Shown here in pieces: positions 36,181-44,961 of a stretch of 64,000 bases of DNA. Source of the DNA: PALSA-1003 sp963741315 (lineage in GTDB: Bacteria; Pseudomonadota; Gammaproteobacteria; Burkholderiales; Casimicrobiaceae); assembly GCA_963741315.1 (NCBI GenBank), contig CAVUHK010000004.1:620001-684000 (forward strand). Reading direction: 5' to 3'. The translations under genes were made by a program, and so were the position numbers. The notes under the pieces are model-generated. The model searched no databases and was not told the origin of the DNA. It worked only from the letters and a program-made list of their open reading frames with translations. Each line of letters starts with the position of its first letter. The first letter of the stretch is position 1.

Positions 36181-37158
36181 ATGGATCGGCGAACGTTCAT
36201 CGGCAATGTCGCGCGTGGCCTTCTCGCCGTGCCGCTAGCTGCAAGCGCGCAGAAGATGGAAAAGGTCTATCGCATCGGCATTCTCGAAGCGATACCCGCG
36301 GCACAGAACACCGCCAATCTCGACGCCCTGCGCAAGGGGCTGCGGGACCTCGGCTACGTCGAGGGGCGAAACCTGGTCATTGAATATCGATCCGCAGATG
36401 GTCGCGCCGAGCGGTTCCCCGAACTCGCCTCCGAACTGGTGCGTCTCAAGGTCGATCTCATCGTGACCAGGGGAACTCCTGCCGCAAGCGCGGCCAAGAA
36501 CGCGACCGAAACAATTCCAGTGGTCATGGCGACGATGGGCGACCCGCGTGCCATCGTGGCGAGCTTCGCGCGCCCGGGCGGCAACATTACCGGGGTAACT
36601 ACCTTTAGCACGGAGTTGACAGCGAAGCAGATTCAACTACTCAAGGAGCTCGTTCCGAATCTCGCGCGAATTGCATTGGTACACAACATGGGCAATCCGG
36701 CTGCCCCACCCGAGTGGGAAGAAACAAAGAAAGCGGCCCGATCGCTGGGAGTCCAGCCTGAACTGCTTGACGTGCGGACCCAAGCCGACCTCGGCCAAGC
36801 CTTCGAGCGGGCGGTCCGGCAGCATGTCGACGCGTTGCTGATCGGTGCGGACGGGCTTGCCCAGATGCATCGACAAATGATCATCGACCTGGTGGCTCGC
36901 AACAGGCTGCCTGCCGCCTTTCCTACCCGCGAGTTCGTCGAGGCCGGGGGATTGATAGCGTACTCAGTGAACTATCCCGACCTTTACTACCGGTACGCGA
37001 GCTTCGTCGACAAGATCTTCAAGGGTGCGAAGCCCGGTGACCTGCCGGTCGAGCAGCCCACAAAGTTCGAGCTGGTCATCAACCTGAAAACCGCCAAGGC
37101 ACTCGGTCTCACGGTTCCGCAGTCGCTGCTCTTGCGCGCGGACGAGGTAATTCAGTGA
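36181..37158 (+). CDS. ABC transporter substrate-binding protein (TrpX/DUF534-type)
   Basis: A 325-residue periplasmic binding protein of the LIVM-like DUF534 group. The N-terminus MDRRTFIGNVARGLLAVPLAASAQ has a twin-arginine-like signal. Mature motifs: YRIGILEAIPAAQNTANLDAL, LRDLGYVEGRNLVIEYR, MATMGDPRAIVASFARPGGNITG, and the late VEQPTKFELVINLKTAKALG, which is highly characteristic of this group. GAGGTG precedes the ATG. No permease or ATPase is adjacent. It faces the GntR gene and may share its operator. Confidence 0.88.
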   Translation: MDRRTFIGNVARGLLAVPLAASAQKMEKVYRIGILEAIPAAQNTANLDALRKGLRDLGYVEGRNLVIEYRSADGRAERFPELASELVRLKVDLIVTRGTPAASAAKNATETIPVVMATMGDPRAIVASFARPGGNITGVTTFSTELTAKQIQLLKELVPNLARIALVHNMGNPAAPPEWEETKKAARSLGVQPELLDVRTQADLGQAFERAVRQHVDALLIGADGLAQMHRQMIIDLVARNRLPAAFPTREFVEAGGLIAYSVNYPDLYYRYASFVDKIFKGAKPGDLPVEQPTKFELVINLKTAKALGLTVPQSLLLRADEVIQ

Positions 37159-37263
37159 TCGTGCAGCAAATCATGTGCGTTGAACGATCGACGCATCGAG
37201 CAACAAGGCATTCGAGTAATGTTCATGCCCGGGTGATTGGAAGCTGAAAACCCGATGTACTCC

Positions 37264-38028
37264 TCATATGCGATGCAGGTGCAGACCGCCGCCCACGTTC
37301 AGGATTTCTCCGGTTGCGAAGGGCAGCAGCCCGCGGGCGATGGTCGCGACGGTCTTGCCTACATCTTGTGGTTCGCCCCAGCGTCGCAATGGCACGCCAT
37401 CGTCGGCGATGAGGTGGTCGTATTTCTCCGCCGCGGGTGCTGTCATTTCGGTGCGAATGATGCCGGGGCGCACCTCGAACACATGGATGCCAGCAGACGC
37501 AAGGCGGGCAGCAAACAGCTTGCTCGCCATGGAAAGCGCCGCCTTGGTGATGCAGTAATCGGCGCGGTTCATGCCGATGATATCGGCGTTGGCGGACGTG
37601 ACGGTGATGATCGAGCGATAGGTCGTGGCTGGCGACGGCGTATCCAGCATCGCCCGGGCGATTGCCTGGGTGAGAAAGAACGTGCCCCTCAGATTGATAT
37701 CAACGCAACGGTCGAAACTCTCGGGTCCAAGTTCCAGCATGTCGCCGCGATTTAGCGACGTAACGCCCGCGTTGTTGACCAGACAGTCAATCGGACCGAT
37801 TCGAGTGTGGATCACTTCAATCAGCGCGCTGTGCAACTCGAGTTTCGCGATGTCCTGCTTAAAATAGAGCACTTGGCGGCCATGCCCGCGCAGATCCCGA
37901 AGTGCGTTCGCAATCTCCGCCTCCGGCTCCAGACTGACAAGCGCAATGTCGAAGCCCGCTTCGGCAAGTGCAGTCGCAGCCGAAAGGCCAATCCCTCTTC
38001 CTCCGCCGGTTATCAGTGCGGTGCCCAC
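37264..38028 (-). CDS. SDR family NAD(P)-dependent oxidoreductase
   Basis: A 254-residue classical short-chain dehydrogenase. Cofactor motif TGGGRGIG (residues 7-14), VNNAG, and catalytic Ser145, Tyr158 and Lys162 (YCITK). The end GEILNVGGGLHLHRI is typical for the family. GTG start at 38028, fourteen bases after the otnI stop. Its place at the end of the otn series suggests oxidation of a sugar, polyol or acid sugar, perhaps the 2- or 3-hydroxyl of a tetronate. Confidence 0.88.
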   Translation of the reverse strand: MGTALITGGGRGIGLSAATALAEAGFDIALVSLEPEAEIANALRDLRGHGRQVLYFKQDIAKLELHSALIEVIHTRIGPIDCLVNNAGVTSLNRGDMLELGPESFDRCVDINLRGTFFLTQAIARAMLDTPSPATTYRSIITVTSANADIIGMNRADYCITKAALSMASKLFAARLASAGIHVFEVRPGIIRTEMTAPAAEKYDHLIADDGVPLRRWGEPQDVGKTVATIARGLLPFATGEILNVGGGLHLHRI

Positions 38029-38042
38029 GGCTCACACGTCCT

Positions 38043-38840
38043 TCACGACTTGTTTGTCATCCAGCCCAGGCCCGCCGTCGTGCCACCGGCAATCGCACCC
38101 GCGCGTGGTCGATACTCGCAACCCACCCAACCGTCGTAGCCGCATTCGTCGAGTACCGCGAACAGGTACTTGTAGTTCACTTCCCCGACGTTGGGCTCGT
38201 GCCGCTCGGGAACCCCGGCGATCTGTACGTGACCAACGTTACCGCCAGGCAGGTACTGCCGGATCTTCATGGCCAGATCACCTTCGACGACCTGGCAGTG
38301 ATAGAGGTCCATCTGCACCTTGAGATTCGTGGCGCCCACCTCATCGACGATGGCGTGGGCTTCGTCCTGGCGATTGAGGAAGTAGCCAGGCATATCGCGC
38401 GTATTGATGGGCTCGATCAGGACAGTCACGCCGGTGGGTGCGGCGACCGCCGCCGCCTTTCGGAGTCGATCGACGTACACCTTGCGCAACGCATCTCGAT
38501 TGGCTCCTTGCGGCCGCAATCCGGCCATGACGTGAATACGCGGGCAGCGCAATGCTTCCGCATAGCGAAGTGCTTCGTCAATCGCTGCATCAAACTCATC
38601 ATCGCGCCCCGGCAAGCACGCGAAGCCGCGCTCTCCGGTTTCCCAATTGCCAGGCGGCGCGTTGAACAGAACCTGCTGCAAGCCGTTGTCGCGCAGTCGC
38701 ACTTGAATGTCAGCGGCGCTGAACGCATACGGAAACAGATACTCGACCGCCCCGAATCCGTCGCGTGCTGCCGCTGCGAAGCGATCGAGAAACGGTAACT
38801 CCTGGTAGAGCATCGACAAATTGGCGGCAAACCTGGGCAT
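38043..38840 (-). CDS. otnI: Hydroxypyruvate isomerase family; probable 2-oxotetronate isomerase
   Basis: A 265-residue TIM-barrel enzyme of the Hyi family. Metal-binding Glu and His motifs are visible: VLIEPINTRDMPGYFLN (Glu about 143), KVQMDLYHCQVVEGDL (Asp/His), GHVQIAGVPERHEP and VGCEYRPR (final Glu). In otnK-otnC clusters this family (OtnI) interconverts 2-oxo- and 3-oxotetronate. The start is ATG 38840, five bases after the otnC stop. The neighbours make the OtnI role more likely than hydroxypyruvate isomerase in glyoxylate metabolism. Confidence 0.88.
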   Translation of the reverse strand: MPRFAANLSMLYQELPFLDRFAAAARDGFGAVEYLFPYAFSAADIQVRLRDNGLQQVLFNAPPGNWETGERGFACLPGRDDEFDAAIDEALRYAEALRCPRIHVMAGLRPQGANRDALRKVYVDRLRKAAAVAAPTGVTVLIEPINTRDMPGYFLNRQDEAHAIVDEVGATNLKVQMDLYHCQVVEGDLAMKIRQYLPGGNVGHVQIAGVPERHEPNVGEVNYKYLFAVLDECGYDGWVGCEYRPRAGAIAGGTTAGLGWMTNKS

Positions 38841-38845
38841 GATCG

Positions 38846-39514
38846 TCACCAGCGGGCGCCAAAGGTCTGGCGCAGATCGTTGATCTGGGTGTCGCTCAGC
38901 GGCTGGATGTGCTCGCCGCTGGTGTTTACGAGGCACGCGGTTTCTTCGAGTTCCTCGAGAATCGCCATCGCCGAAGCTGGCGTGTCGTGCCACACGTTCG
39001 GGCCAAGCCGTTCCAGCATGACGGCGCGAATCGGTGCTCCACGCTCGCCATAACGCCTGATCACATCGGCGACCGCCGTCGCAACGGCGGAGGCGCCGGG
39101 GCGATCGTACGCAACGATCGGAACACGACCGACCTTCATGACGAAGTAAGGCGTGATCGCCGCGAGCAGCTCCTCTCCGTGCGATGAAAGCGTCAGCGCG
39201 ACACAGTGCGTGCTGTGCGTGTGAATGACGCAAGCGGTCGCTGGATCGAATTGGGTTGCCGCTGCGTAGATTTGCCTGTGCAAGGCCATTGTCTTGCTGG
39301 CGCGGTCGCCGGCTATCTGCTTGCCGTTCGCATCGAGGCGTGCCAGCCGTTCGGCGTCCAGGAACCCCAGGCACGCATCGGTAGGCGTGATGAGATAGCC
39401 CGAATCCTCCGAAAGACGAATGCTGATGTTGCCGGCCGTGCCATGCACATACCCGCGGTCGAACAGGCTTTTGCCGATGCGGCAAATCTCTTGACGGGCC
39501 TCGTGTTCATTCAA
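38846..39514 (-). CDS. otnC: 3-oxotetronate 4-phosphate decarboxylase (class II aldolase/adducin family)
   Basis: A 222-residue class II aldolase-fold enzyme. It has VHGTAGNISIRL, CVIHTHSTHCVAL (two zinc His plus Ser/Thr) and a late third His. OtnC decarboxylates 3-oxotetronate 4-phosphate to dihydroxyacetone phosphate. The start is a TTG in a TTGA overlap with otnK, preceded by GAGGTG. An ATG four bases away is out of frame. Length and context agree with OtnC rather than fuculose-phosphate aldolase. Confidence 0.88.
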   Translation of the reverse strand: MNEHEARQEICRIGKSLFDRGYVHGTAGNISIRLSEDSGYLITPTDACLGFLDAERLARLDANGKQIAGDRASKTMALHRQIYAAATQFDPATACVIHTHSTHCVALTLSSHGEELLAAITPYFVMKVGRVPIVAYDRPGASAVATAVADVIRRYGERGAPIRAVMLERLGPNVWHDTPASAMAILEELEETACLVNTSGEHIQPLSDTQINDLRQTFGARW

Positions 39515-40788
39515 GACAGCACCTCAAAAGACTTGGTGAAGAAATTGTCGCCGCCGAAGTTGCCGGACTTGAGCGCGAGGTGCAGGCCTTCCGGCGCGAT
39601 AGCGCAGTTGGCATGACACCACGGCACGCCGGGATCGATCTGTGGCCCGATCCTCAATTGGGTCACTTCGAGCGCCTGCACGCAGGCGCCCGCCGTCTCT
39701 CCGCCGGCGATCACGATCTGGCGAACGCCCTGCTCCACCAGTCCGCGCGCAATCATTGCCAACGCTTGCTCGAGCAATGCGCCTGCGCGCTGTGCGCCGA
39801 GTTCACCTTGGGCAGTCTTGACGTCGTCCGGCTCGGCCGTCGAATAGACGAGGACGGGCCCGCTCGACAATCTCGGCGTCGCCCACGCGAGGGCCTGCTC
39901 CACGACGTCGACACCGCGCGCGACCTGCAGCGGGTCCACGCGATACGATTCACCTCCCGATCCGGTAAAGGCACGCACCTGCCGATTGGTAGCAGTCGAG
40001 CAACTCCCCGAGACGATGGCGCGTGACCCCGCGGTGCGCGGTAGTTCGCTCGCCGCATTGGACGGCACGATGCCGAAGTTCGCAGGCAATCCGATGGCGA
40101 CGCCTGAGCCCCCCGTCACCAGAGGCATGCCCTTGAGCGCAGGCCCAAGCTTGCGCAGGTCGTCATTGGACACAGCATCCACTATCGCGATGTGCACGTC
40201 CTGCTTCTGCAATTCATGGATGCGACGGAGGATTGCATCGGCGCCGCGTTCGACAACACGATAGTCGATGAGCCCGACACGCCCGCGGCATTGCGCCTGC
40301 AGCACCCGCACGAGGTTGGAATCCGTCATCGGTGTCAGAGGGTGATTTTGCATGCCGCTTTCGTGCAGCAACACGTCGCCGACGAACAGATAGCCCCTGA
40401 ATACCGTGCGACCGTTGTCGGGGAATGCAGGAGTGGCGATGGTGAAGCGGGCGCCGTCGGACGACGTCGCGTCGAGCAATGCCTCCGTGACCGGCCCGAT
40501 ATTGCCATCGGGCGTGCTGTCGAAGGTCGAGCAGTACTTGAAGTAGATTTGCCGGGCGCCCTGGGCCTTCAACCAATGCAGTGCTGAAAGCGACTGAGCG
40601 ATTGCATCACGCGCAGCAATCGTCCTCGATTTGAGGGCCACGACAACCGCTTCGACTGTCGTGTGCAGGCTCTGCGAGGGAACGCCGATCGTCTGGATCG
40701 TCCGCATGCCCTCACGGACGAGGTTGTTCGCGAGATCGGTCGCCCCGGTAAAGTCATCGGCAATGCAACCGAGGAGGAGCTTGCTCAT
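39511..40788 (-). CDS. otnK: 3-oxotetronate kinase (DUF1537 family)
   Basis: A 425-residue acid-sugar kinase. N-terminal substrate domain LLGCIADDFTGATDLANNLVREGM is the DUF1537 signature. The C-terminal nucleotide-binding domain has VIAGGETAGACVQALEV and the terminal ALKSGNFGGDNFFTKSFEVL. It phosphorylates 3-oxotetronate, feeding OtnC. ATG start at 40788, fifteen bases after the IclR gene. It forms a tightly packed otnK-otnC-otnI unit. Confidence 0.93.
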   Translation of the reverse strand: MSKLLLGCIADDFTGATDLANNLVREGMRTIQTIGVPSQSLHTTVEAVVVALKSRTIAARDAIAQSLSALHWLKAQGARQIYFKYCSTFDSTPDGNIGPVTEALLDATSSDGARFTIATPAFPDNGRTVFRGYLFVGDVLLHESGMQNHPLTPMTDSNLVRVLQAQCRGRVGLIDYRVVERGADAILRRIHELQKQDVHIAIVDAVSNDDLRKLGPALKGMPLVTGGSGVAIGLPANFGIVPSNAASELPRTAGSRAIVSGSCSTATNRQVRAFTGSGGESYRVDPLQVARGVDVVEQALAWATPRLSSGPVLVYSTAEPDDVKTAQGELGAQRAGALLEQALAMIARGLVEQGVRQIVIAGGETAGACVQALEVTQLRIGPQIDPGVPWCHANCAIAPEGLHLALKSGNFGGDNFFTKSFEVLS

Positions 40789-40803
40789 CGTCTGTCCGCG
40801 CAG

Positions 40804-41670
40804 TCACGCGGCCTTGGCAGCAGCGCGTTTGGTGCCTTGTTCTCCATTCGTGCGCGCGCGACCGCGCTTGTCGATTCGCGCAACCCTGGTGGCCCGCTCT
40901 CTCACCGGCCATAGCGTCGACAATTCCGCCGCGCATTGCGTGACCAGCGGCGCGAGCTCGCGTACGCGGCGTTCCGTCATCCGGGCTGAAGGGCCGGCGA
41001 TGCTCACCGTGCCAACGGTCGCCTTGTCGCCTCCGGACCGAATGGCGGCGGCTATCGCCGTGACGCCGGGCTCGGCTTCGTTGAACGCCAGGCCGTAACC
41101 GCGCCTGGCGGTTGCCCGGAGCTCCTTCAGGAGGGCATCGATGGATCGAATGACGTTCGGGCCGTATCGATCGGCTCGGCTGAAGCCACCTTGCCTCGCG
41201 ATGTGCTGAACGGCATCGTTGGGTTCGAGCGTGGCGAGCCAAGCCTTCCCGGTTGCCGTCGCAAACAACGGCACGGTGCCCGTGGTCTCCGCCGGTTGGT
41301 ACAGAAGCCCTCCCGTGGCGCCTTGCGCGTGGGCGATCCATACGAGCGCACTGCCGTCGACGACTGCGAGCCGGGCAAACTCGCCGCACTCATGCGCGCA
41401 ACGGTCGAGGATCGGCTGGCAAATGTCCGGAAGGCCGGAAGCGGCGTAGAAGCGCTGACCGAGAACCGCGAGGCGCATGGTGAGGCGATAGAACGCCGTG
41501 TCGCGGTCCTGCTCGGCCCAGCCCAGGTCCACCAGTGTCGCAAGCAGACGGTGCGCGCCGCTCTTCGGAAGATCGAGCTGGTCTGCTATGTCGGCAAGCG
41601 GCATTTCGCGCGCTCCGTCCGCAAGAAGCTCGATGATTCCGAGGCAGCGCTCTGCCGGTACGTGGGACAT
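40804..41670 (-). CDS. IclR family transcriptional regulator
   Basis: A 288-residue regulator. The winged helix (residues 5-65: CLGIIELLADGAREMPLADIADQLDLPKSGAHRLLATL) is followed by an effector domain with FARLAVVDGSALVWIAHAQG and GKAWLATLEPNDA. The C-terminus has an unusual basic tail (RVARIDKRGRARTNGEQGTK). It lies three bases after the shikimate-dehydrogenase-like gene and fifteen before otnK, so it could control either set. No clear operator is visible because there is no promoter-sized gap. Confidence 0.9.
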   Translation of the reverse strand: MSHVPAERCLGIIELLADGAREMPLADIADQLDLPKSGAHRLLATLVDLGWAEQDRDTAFYRLTMRLAVLGQRFYAASGLPDICQPILDRCAHECGEFARLAVVDGSALVWIAHAQGATGGLLYQPAETTGTVPLFATATGKAWLATLEPNDAVQHIARQGGFSRADRYGPNVIRSIDALLKELRATARRGYGLAFNEAEPGVTAIAAAIRSGGDKATVGTVSIAGPSARMTERRVRELAPLVTQCAAELSTLWPVRERATRVARIDKRGRARTNGEQGTKRAAAKAA

Positions 41671-41673
41671 GGC

Positions 41674-42474
41674 TTACGCTCGCGTGAAGAACGACATGAG
41701 AGCATCGGATTGACCGGCAAACATGTCGCGCCCGCTGACATGCCTGCAGCCGTGGTGGATGGCGTGCCGGATGATCGGCGTGGCACCCTCGGATACGACC
41801 ACGTCACCGACCAGCGTTTCGGGGTCAAGCGCACCGATCTCACCCGGCATGCCGTCCGATTCCCGCATGCCGACGGTCGATGCATTGACGATCATGTTGG
41901 CGTCACGAGAGACCGTGGTGGCCACTTCGATGCGGCATGCCGGCGAGCTGACGCGTAGTTTCTGAGCGAGGGCTTCGGCGCGCTTTGTCTGCGGATCGAT
42001 GATCGCGATCGACGCAGCGCCTGCAGCAGCCAATTCGCAGGCGATGGCGCTGCCCGCGCCACCCGCGCCAAAGATGGCAACCCTGCGCCCTTTCAATACT
42101 TCGCCTTTAGTCTCCGCCCCACGCACGAAGCCCGCGCCGTCGAACATGTCACCTGTCCACGTGCCGTCCGCTTCGCGACGCAGTGCATTCACTGCCCCGA
42201 CTCGACTTGCCGTCGTTCCCAGGCGCGTAGCGAAAGGCGCGGCGCGCCCTTTGTAGGGCACCGTCACAATGAGGCCGTCCAGATTTTCGATCCCCATCAA
42301 TGCCGTCATCGTGAGATCGAAGTGCTCGGGGAGTACGTGCATGGGGACCATGACGGCGTGCATCCCGGCTGCCGCAAACAGTTCGCAGTACAGCTCGGGC
42401 GACTTCACCTGGACGATCGGATGGCCGACGATCGCGTACAGTCGTGTCGCACCATTGATGCGCAAGGCAGTCAT
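41674..42474 (-). CDS. Shikimate/quinate dehydrogenase-like protein (AroE family)
   Basis: A 266-residue AroE-fold enzyme. The N-terminal substrate domain has AIVGHPIVQVKSPELY (canonical S.S mostly lost), VTVPYKGRA with the catalytic Lys, GAVNALRR with the binding Asn, and GDMFDGAGFVRG where NTDG is usual, keeping the catalytic Asp. The Rossmann motif is IFGAGGAGSAIACELAAAG. Loss of the SxS and NT residues suggests an acid other than shikimate. It starts in an ATGA overlap with the CoA-transferase gene, so it is catabolic rather than biosynthetic. Confidence 0.87.
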   Translation of the reverse strand: MTALRINGATRLYAIVGHPIVQVKSPELYCELFAAAGMHAVMVPMHVLPEHFDLTMTALMGIENLDGLIVTVPYKGRAAPFATRLGTTASRVGAVNALRREADGTWTGDMFDGAGFVRGAETKGEVLKGRRVAIFGAGGAGSAIACELAAAGAASIAIIDPQTKRAEALAQKLRVSSPACRIEVATTVSRDANMIVNASTVGMRESDGMPGEIGALDPETLVGDVVVSEGATPIIRHAIHHGCRHVSGRDMFAGQSDALMSFFTRA

Positions 42475-44085
42475 CGGCCAACCCGCGCTGCGTGCCAACT
42501 CGCGACGCGAGCCGATCGAAAGCGCCGCGGCCTTGCATGGATGTCGGCGGACAGGCCCATCAGCGCGGGATTGAAGATGCGAGCGTCCATGGGTTTCAAG
42601 TCGGGCGATACGGACGGCCTGAATCCCATATTCGAGATCACATCGCGCTCGGCGTCGAGTCCCGGTGCGATCTCGATCAATTCGAGGCCCTTCGTCCGCG
42701 ACACGAAAGACGGCGCGTTCCGTAACGAACAGCGTCATCTGTCCGCGCTCCCGGCCCATCCTCGCGTTGTAGCAAACCTGCTCGAGCTTGGGTACGAACT
42801 TCTTGTGGCGACCTTCCTTGCGAATGATCGTCGTCCCTTCGTCCCATCCAATGTCCAGATCGCCGGCGGTCAGCGTGCCGCTGAAAATCACTGTCCTCGC
42901 GTTCTGGCTGATATTGATGAAGCCGCCGACGCCAATGATCTTGTCGCCGAAACGGCTTACATTGACATTGCCTTCAGGGTCGACTTCCGCAAATGAAAGG
43001 AACGCAAGATCGAGACCGCCACCATCGTAGAAATCGAATTGCGACGGCTGTTCGATCATCGCCGCAAAGTTTTGTCCGCCCCCCGAGTCGCGACCGGTGA
43101 TCGGCGCACCGCCAATGATGCCCTGCTCGTTGGTCAGGATGGCGGCGTCGAGCAATCCCTCTTCAGCGGCAATCGTCGACAGTCCCGTCGAGACGCCCGC
43201 GCCCAGATTGCAGATCGCCCCGGGAAAGAGTTCCATCGCCGCGCGACGCACGATCACTTTGCGAGGTCCGAACGGAAGGGCGCGAATGTCGTCGTGGGGA
43301 ATGCGCAACTCGCCCGAGTAGCTGGGGTCGTAATACGTGGCGTAGGTCTGGCTCTGCTCGAGATCGACGACCACGAAATCGACGAGGATCCCGGGGATCT
43401 TGACGTGCTGGCCATGCAACGTCCCGCGCTTGGCCATGCGCTTCACCTGCACGATGACGATGCCGCCCGCGCGCCGCGTCGCCTGCGCCATCGCAAGCAT
43501 CTCGCCCAGCACCGCCTCTTCTTCCATGGTCACGTTGCCGTCCTCGTCGGCGGTCGTTCCTCGCAGGAACGCGACCGTGACGGGTATCGGCTTGAAAAAT
43601 AGCCACTCCTCGCCATCGAGTTCGATGACTTCGACAAAAGCTGCGGGCGTGCAAGGGCTCTGCCGCGCGCCCTGATGACGCGGATCGACGAACGAATTGA
43701 GACCCGTCTTGGTAATGAGCCCGGGACGTCCCGCCGCCATGTCGCGCATCAGTTGCGAGAGCACGCCCTGAGGCAGCGTGTACGCCTCGATCTTGTTTTC
43801 GGCGGCGAGGCGTACGAGGCCCGGCGAGTCGACCAGCGCGCTGGTGATCGCGCGCCGCAGCAATCCTTCGTGCGCCAGATGCGACGCGCCCAGCGCCGCG
43901 CGATCGCCAACGCCGACGACACTCACCGACGTCAAGCCGTGCGGCTTGCCCTCGGCAAGGAAACGTCGCTCAACCGCTGCCAGCAATGCTTCCGGCACGG
44001 CGTGACCGCCCCCCGAACCGCTGATCAGAATCGCGTCGCCGTCCTCGATGAGCTGGGCTGCTTCGTCTGCGGTGATCTTTTGCAT
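42471..44085 (-). pseudogene. Acyl-CoA:acetate/propionate CoA-transferase (Pct-like), frameshifted
   Basis: About 537 residues when corrected. The N-terminal half has MQKITADEAAQLIEDGDAIL, FVDPRHQGAR and the SGGGHAVPEALL glycine region. The C-terminal half has the active-site segment, YDGGGLDLAFLSFAEVDPEGNVNVSRFG and RGQMTLFVTERAVFR. The last part (GLELIEIAPGLDAERDVISN, then MGFRPSVSPDLKPMDARIF) is in another frame. A surplus base in GGGCC near 42686-42690 explains it; the span is 3n+1 bases. Uncorrected, it reads through into the AroE-like gene as a false fusion. Such enzymes activate small hydroxy or unsaturated acids with acetyl-CoA. Confidence 0.85.
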
Positions 44086-44178
44086 ATGCTTCTTAGCGTG
44101 TCCAGTGATTCAGGGGCAAAGGGTCCATCAGCGCGCCGTTGCCGGCACGTGCGACTGTCGCGAATGCGGGCTCGCTGT

Positions 44179-44961
44179 TCATCGCCCGCTGAACTCCGGC
44201 GGGCGTTTGCCGAGGAACGCAGCCACACCTTCGTGCAGGTCAGCGCCATCGAAGATCTGCTGTTGCGCGACCGTTGACATCGACAACGCGGCATCCATCG
44301 GCAAATCGTCCGCGGCGTCGACCAGCATCTTCGCGAGGCGATTCGACATCGGTCCCCGCGCCGAAATGGTCGATGCCAGTCGGCGCGCTGCCTCGAGCGC
44401 GGTGCCCTCCTCCACGACCAGATTCACAAGTCCCCACGCAAGCGCGATTTCTGTGGTGACCGTTTCGCCCGTGAAGAGCATCTCCTTTGCGCGTGCCGGT
44501 CCGATCAAGCGCGCAAGGCGCACCGCGCCGCTGCCGGCAAGTCCTCCCAAACGCGATTCGGTCAATCCGATGCCGACGCCCTTCCTGACGACGCGTAGAT
44601 CGCATGCAAGCGCGATCTCGAGCCCACCGCCGAGCGCAGGTCCGTCGATCGCGGCAATCGTCGGCATTCCAAGGCGCGAGAGCGTACGAAGCACCATGTC
44701 CTCGAACAGGATCTTGAGTTCGCTCGCATCGTGGCGAAGGTGTTCGAATTCCTTGATGTTGCTTCCGGCACAGAACGCACGCGCGTCCCCACCGTGAACA
44801 ATCAGGCAACGAATCCTGGAGTTCGCCGCAGCGTCGCGCAGTACCCCGTTAAAGGCGCGGAGCATGTCTTTGTCGACCAGATTCAAGGGGCCGTTTTGCA
44901 GAGTCAGCTCGGCAACGACTCCGTTCACTTCGAGATGCACGGGCGGGCGCGCTTGGGTCAC
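44179..44961 (-). CDS. Enoyl-CoA hydratase/isomerase family protein
   Basis: A 260-residue crotonase. Oxyanion segments GDARAFCAGSNIKEFEHL (about residues 53-70) and AIDGPALGGGLEIALACDLRV (about 103-123), then IGLTESRLGGLAGSGAVRLARLIG with the Glu usual for hydratases (TESRLG). It ends MDAALSMSTVAQQQIFDGADLHEGVAAFLGKRPPEF-type. The GTG start overlaps the ATPase stop (GTGA). It probably hydrates an acyl-CoA made by the adjacent CoA-transferase. Confidence 0.9.
   Translation of the reverse strand: MTQARPPVHLEVNGVVAELTLQNGPLNLVDKDMLRAFNGVLRDAAANSRIRCLIVHGGDARAFCAGSNIKEFEHLRHDASELKILFEDMVLRTLSRLGMPTIAAIDGPALGGGLEIALACDLRVVRKGVGIGLTESRLGGLAGSGAVRLARLIGPARAKEMLFTGETVTTEIALAWGLVNLVVEEGTALEAARRLASTISARGPMSNRLAKMLVDAADDLPMDAALSMSTVAQQQIFDGADLHEGVAAFLGKRPPEFSGR

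Noticed and set aside
38043..39485. A 480-residue reading frame covering otnI with a long N-terminal extension
   Set aside because: The extension is antiparallel-biased sequence within otnC; the normal Hyi-family start is ATG 38840.
41674..44085. An apparent 803-residue CoA-transferase/shikimate-dehydrogenase fusion
   Set aside because: The sequence between the two domains is not family-like, while the missing CoA-transferase C-terminus is found intact in another frame and stops at 42471, overlapping the AroE-like ATG. A one-base surplus explains the read-through.
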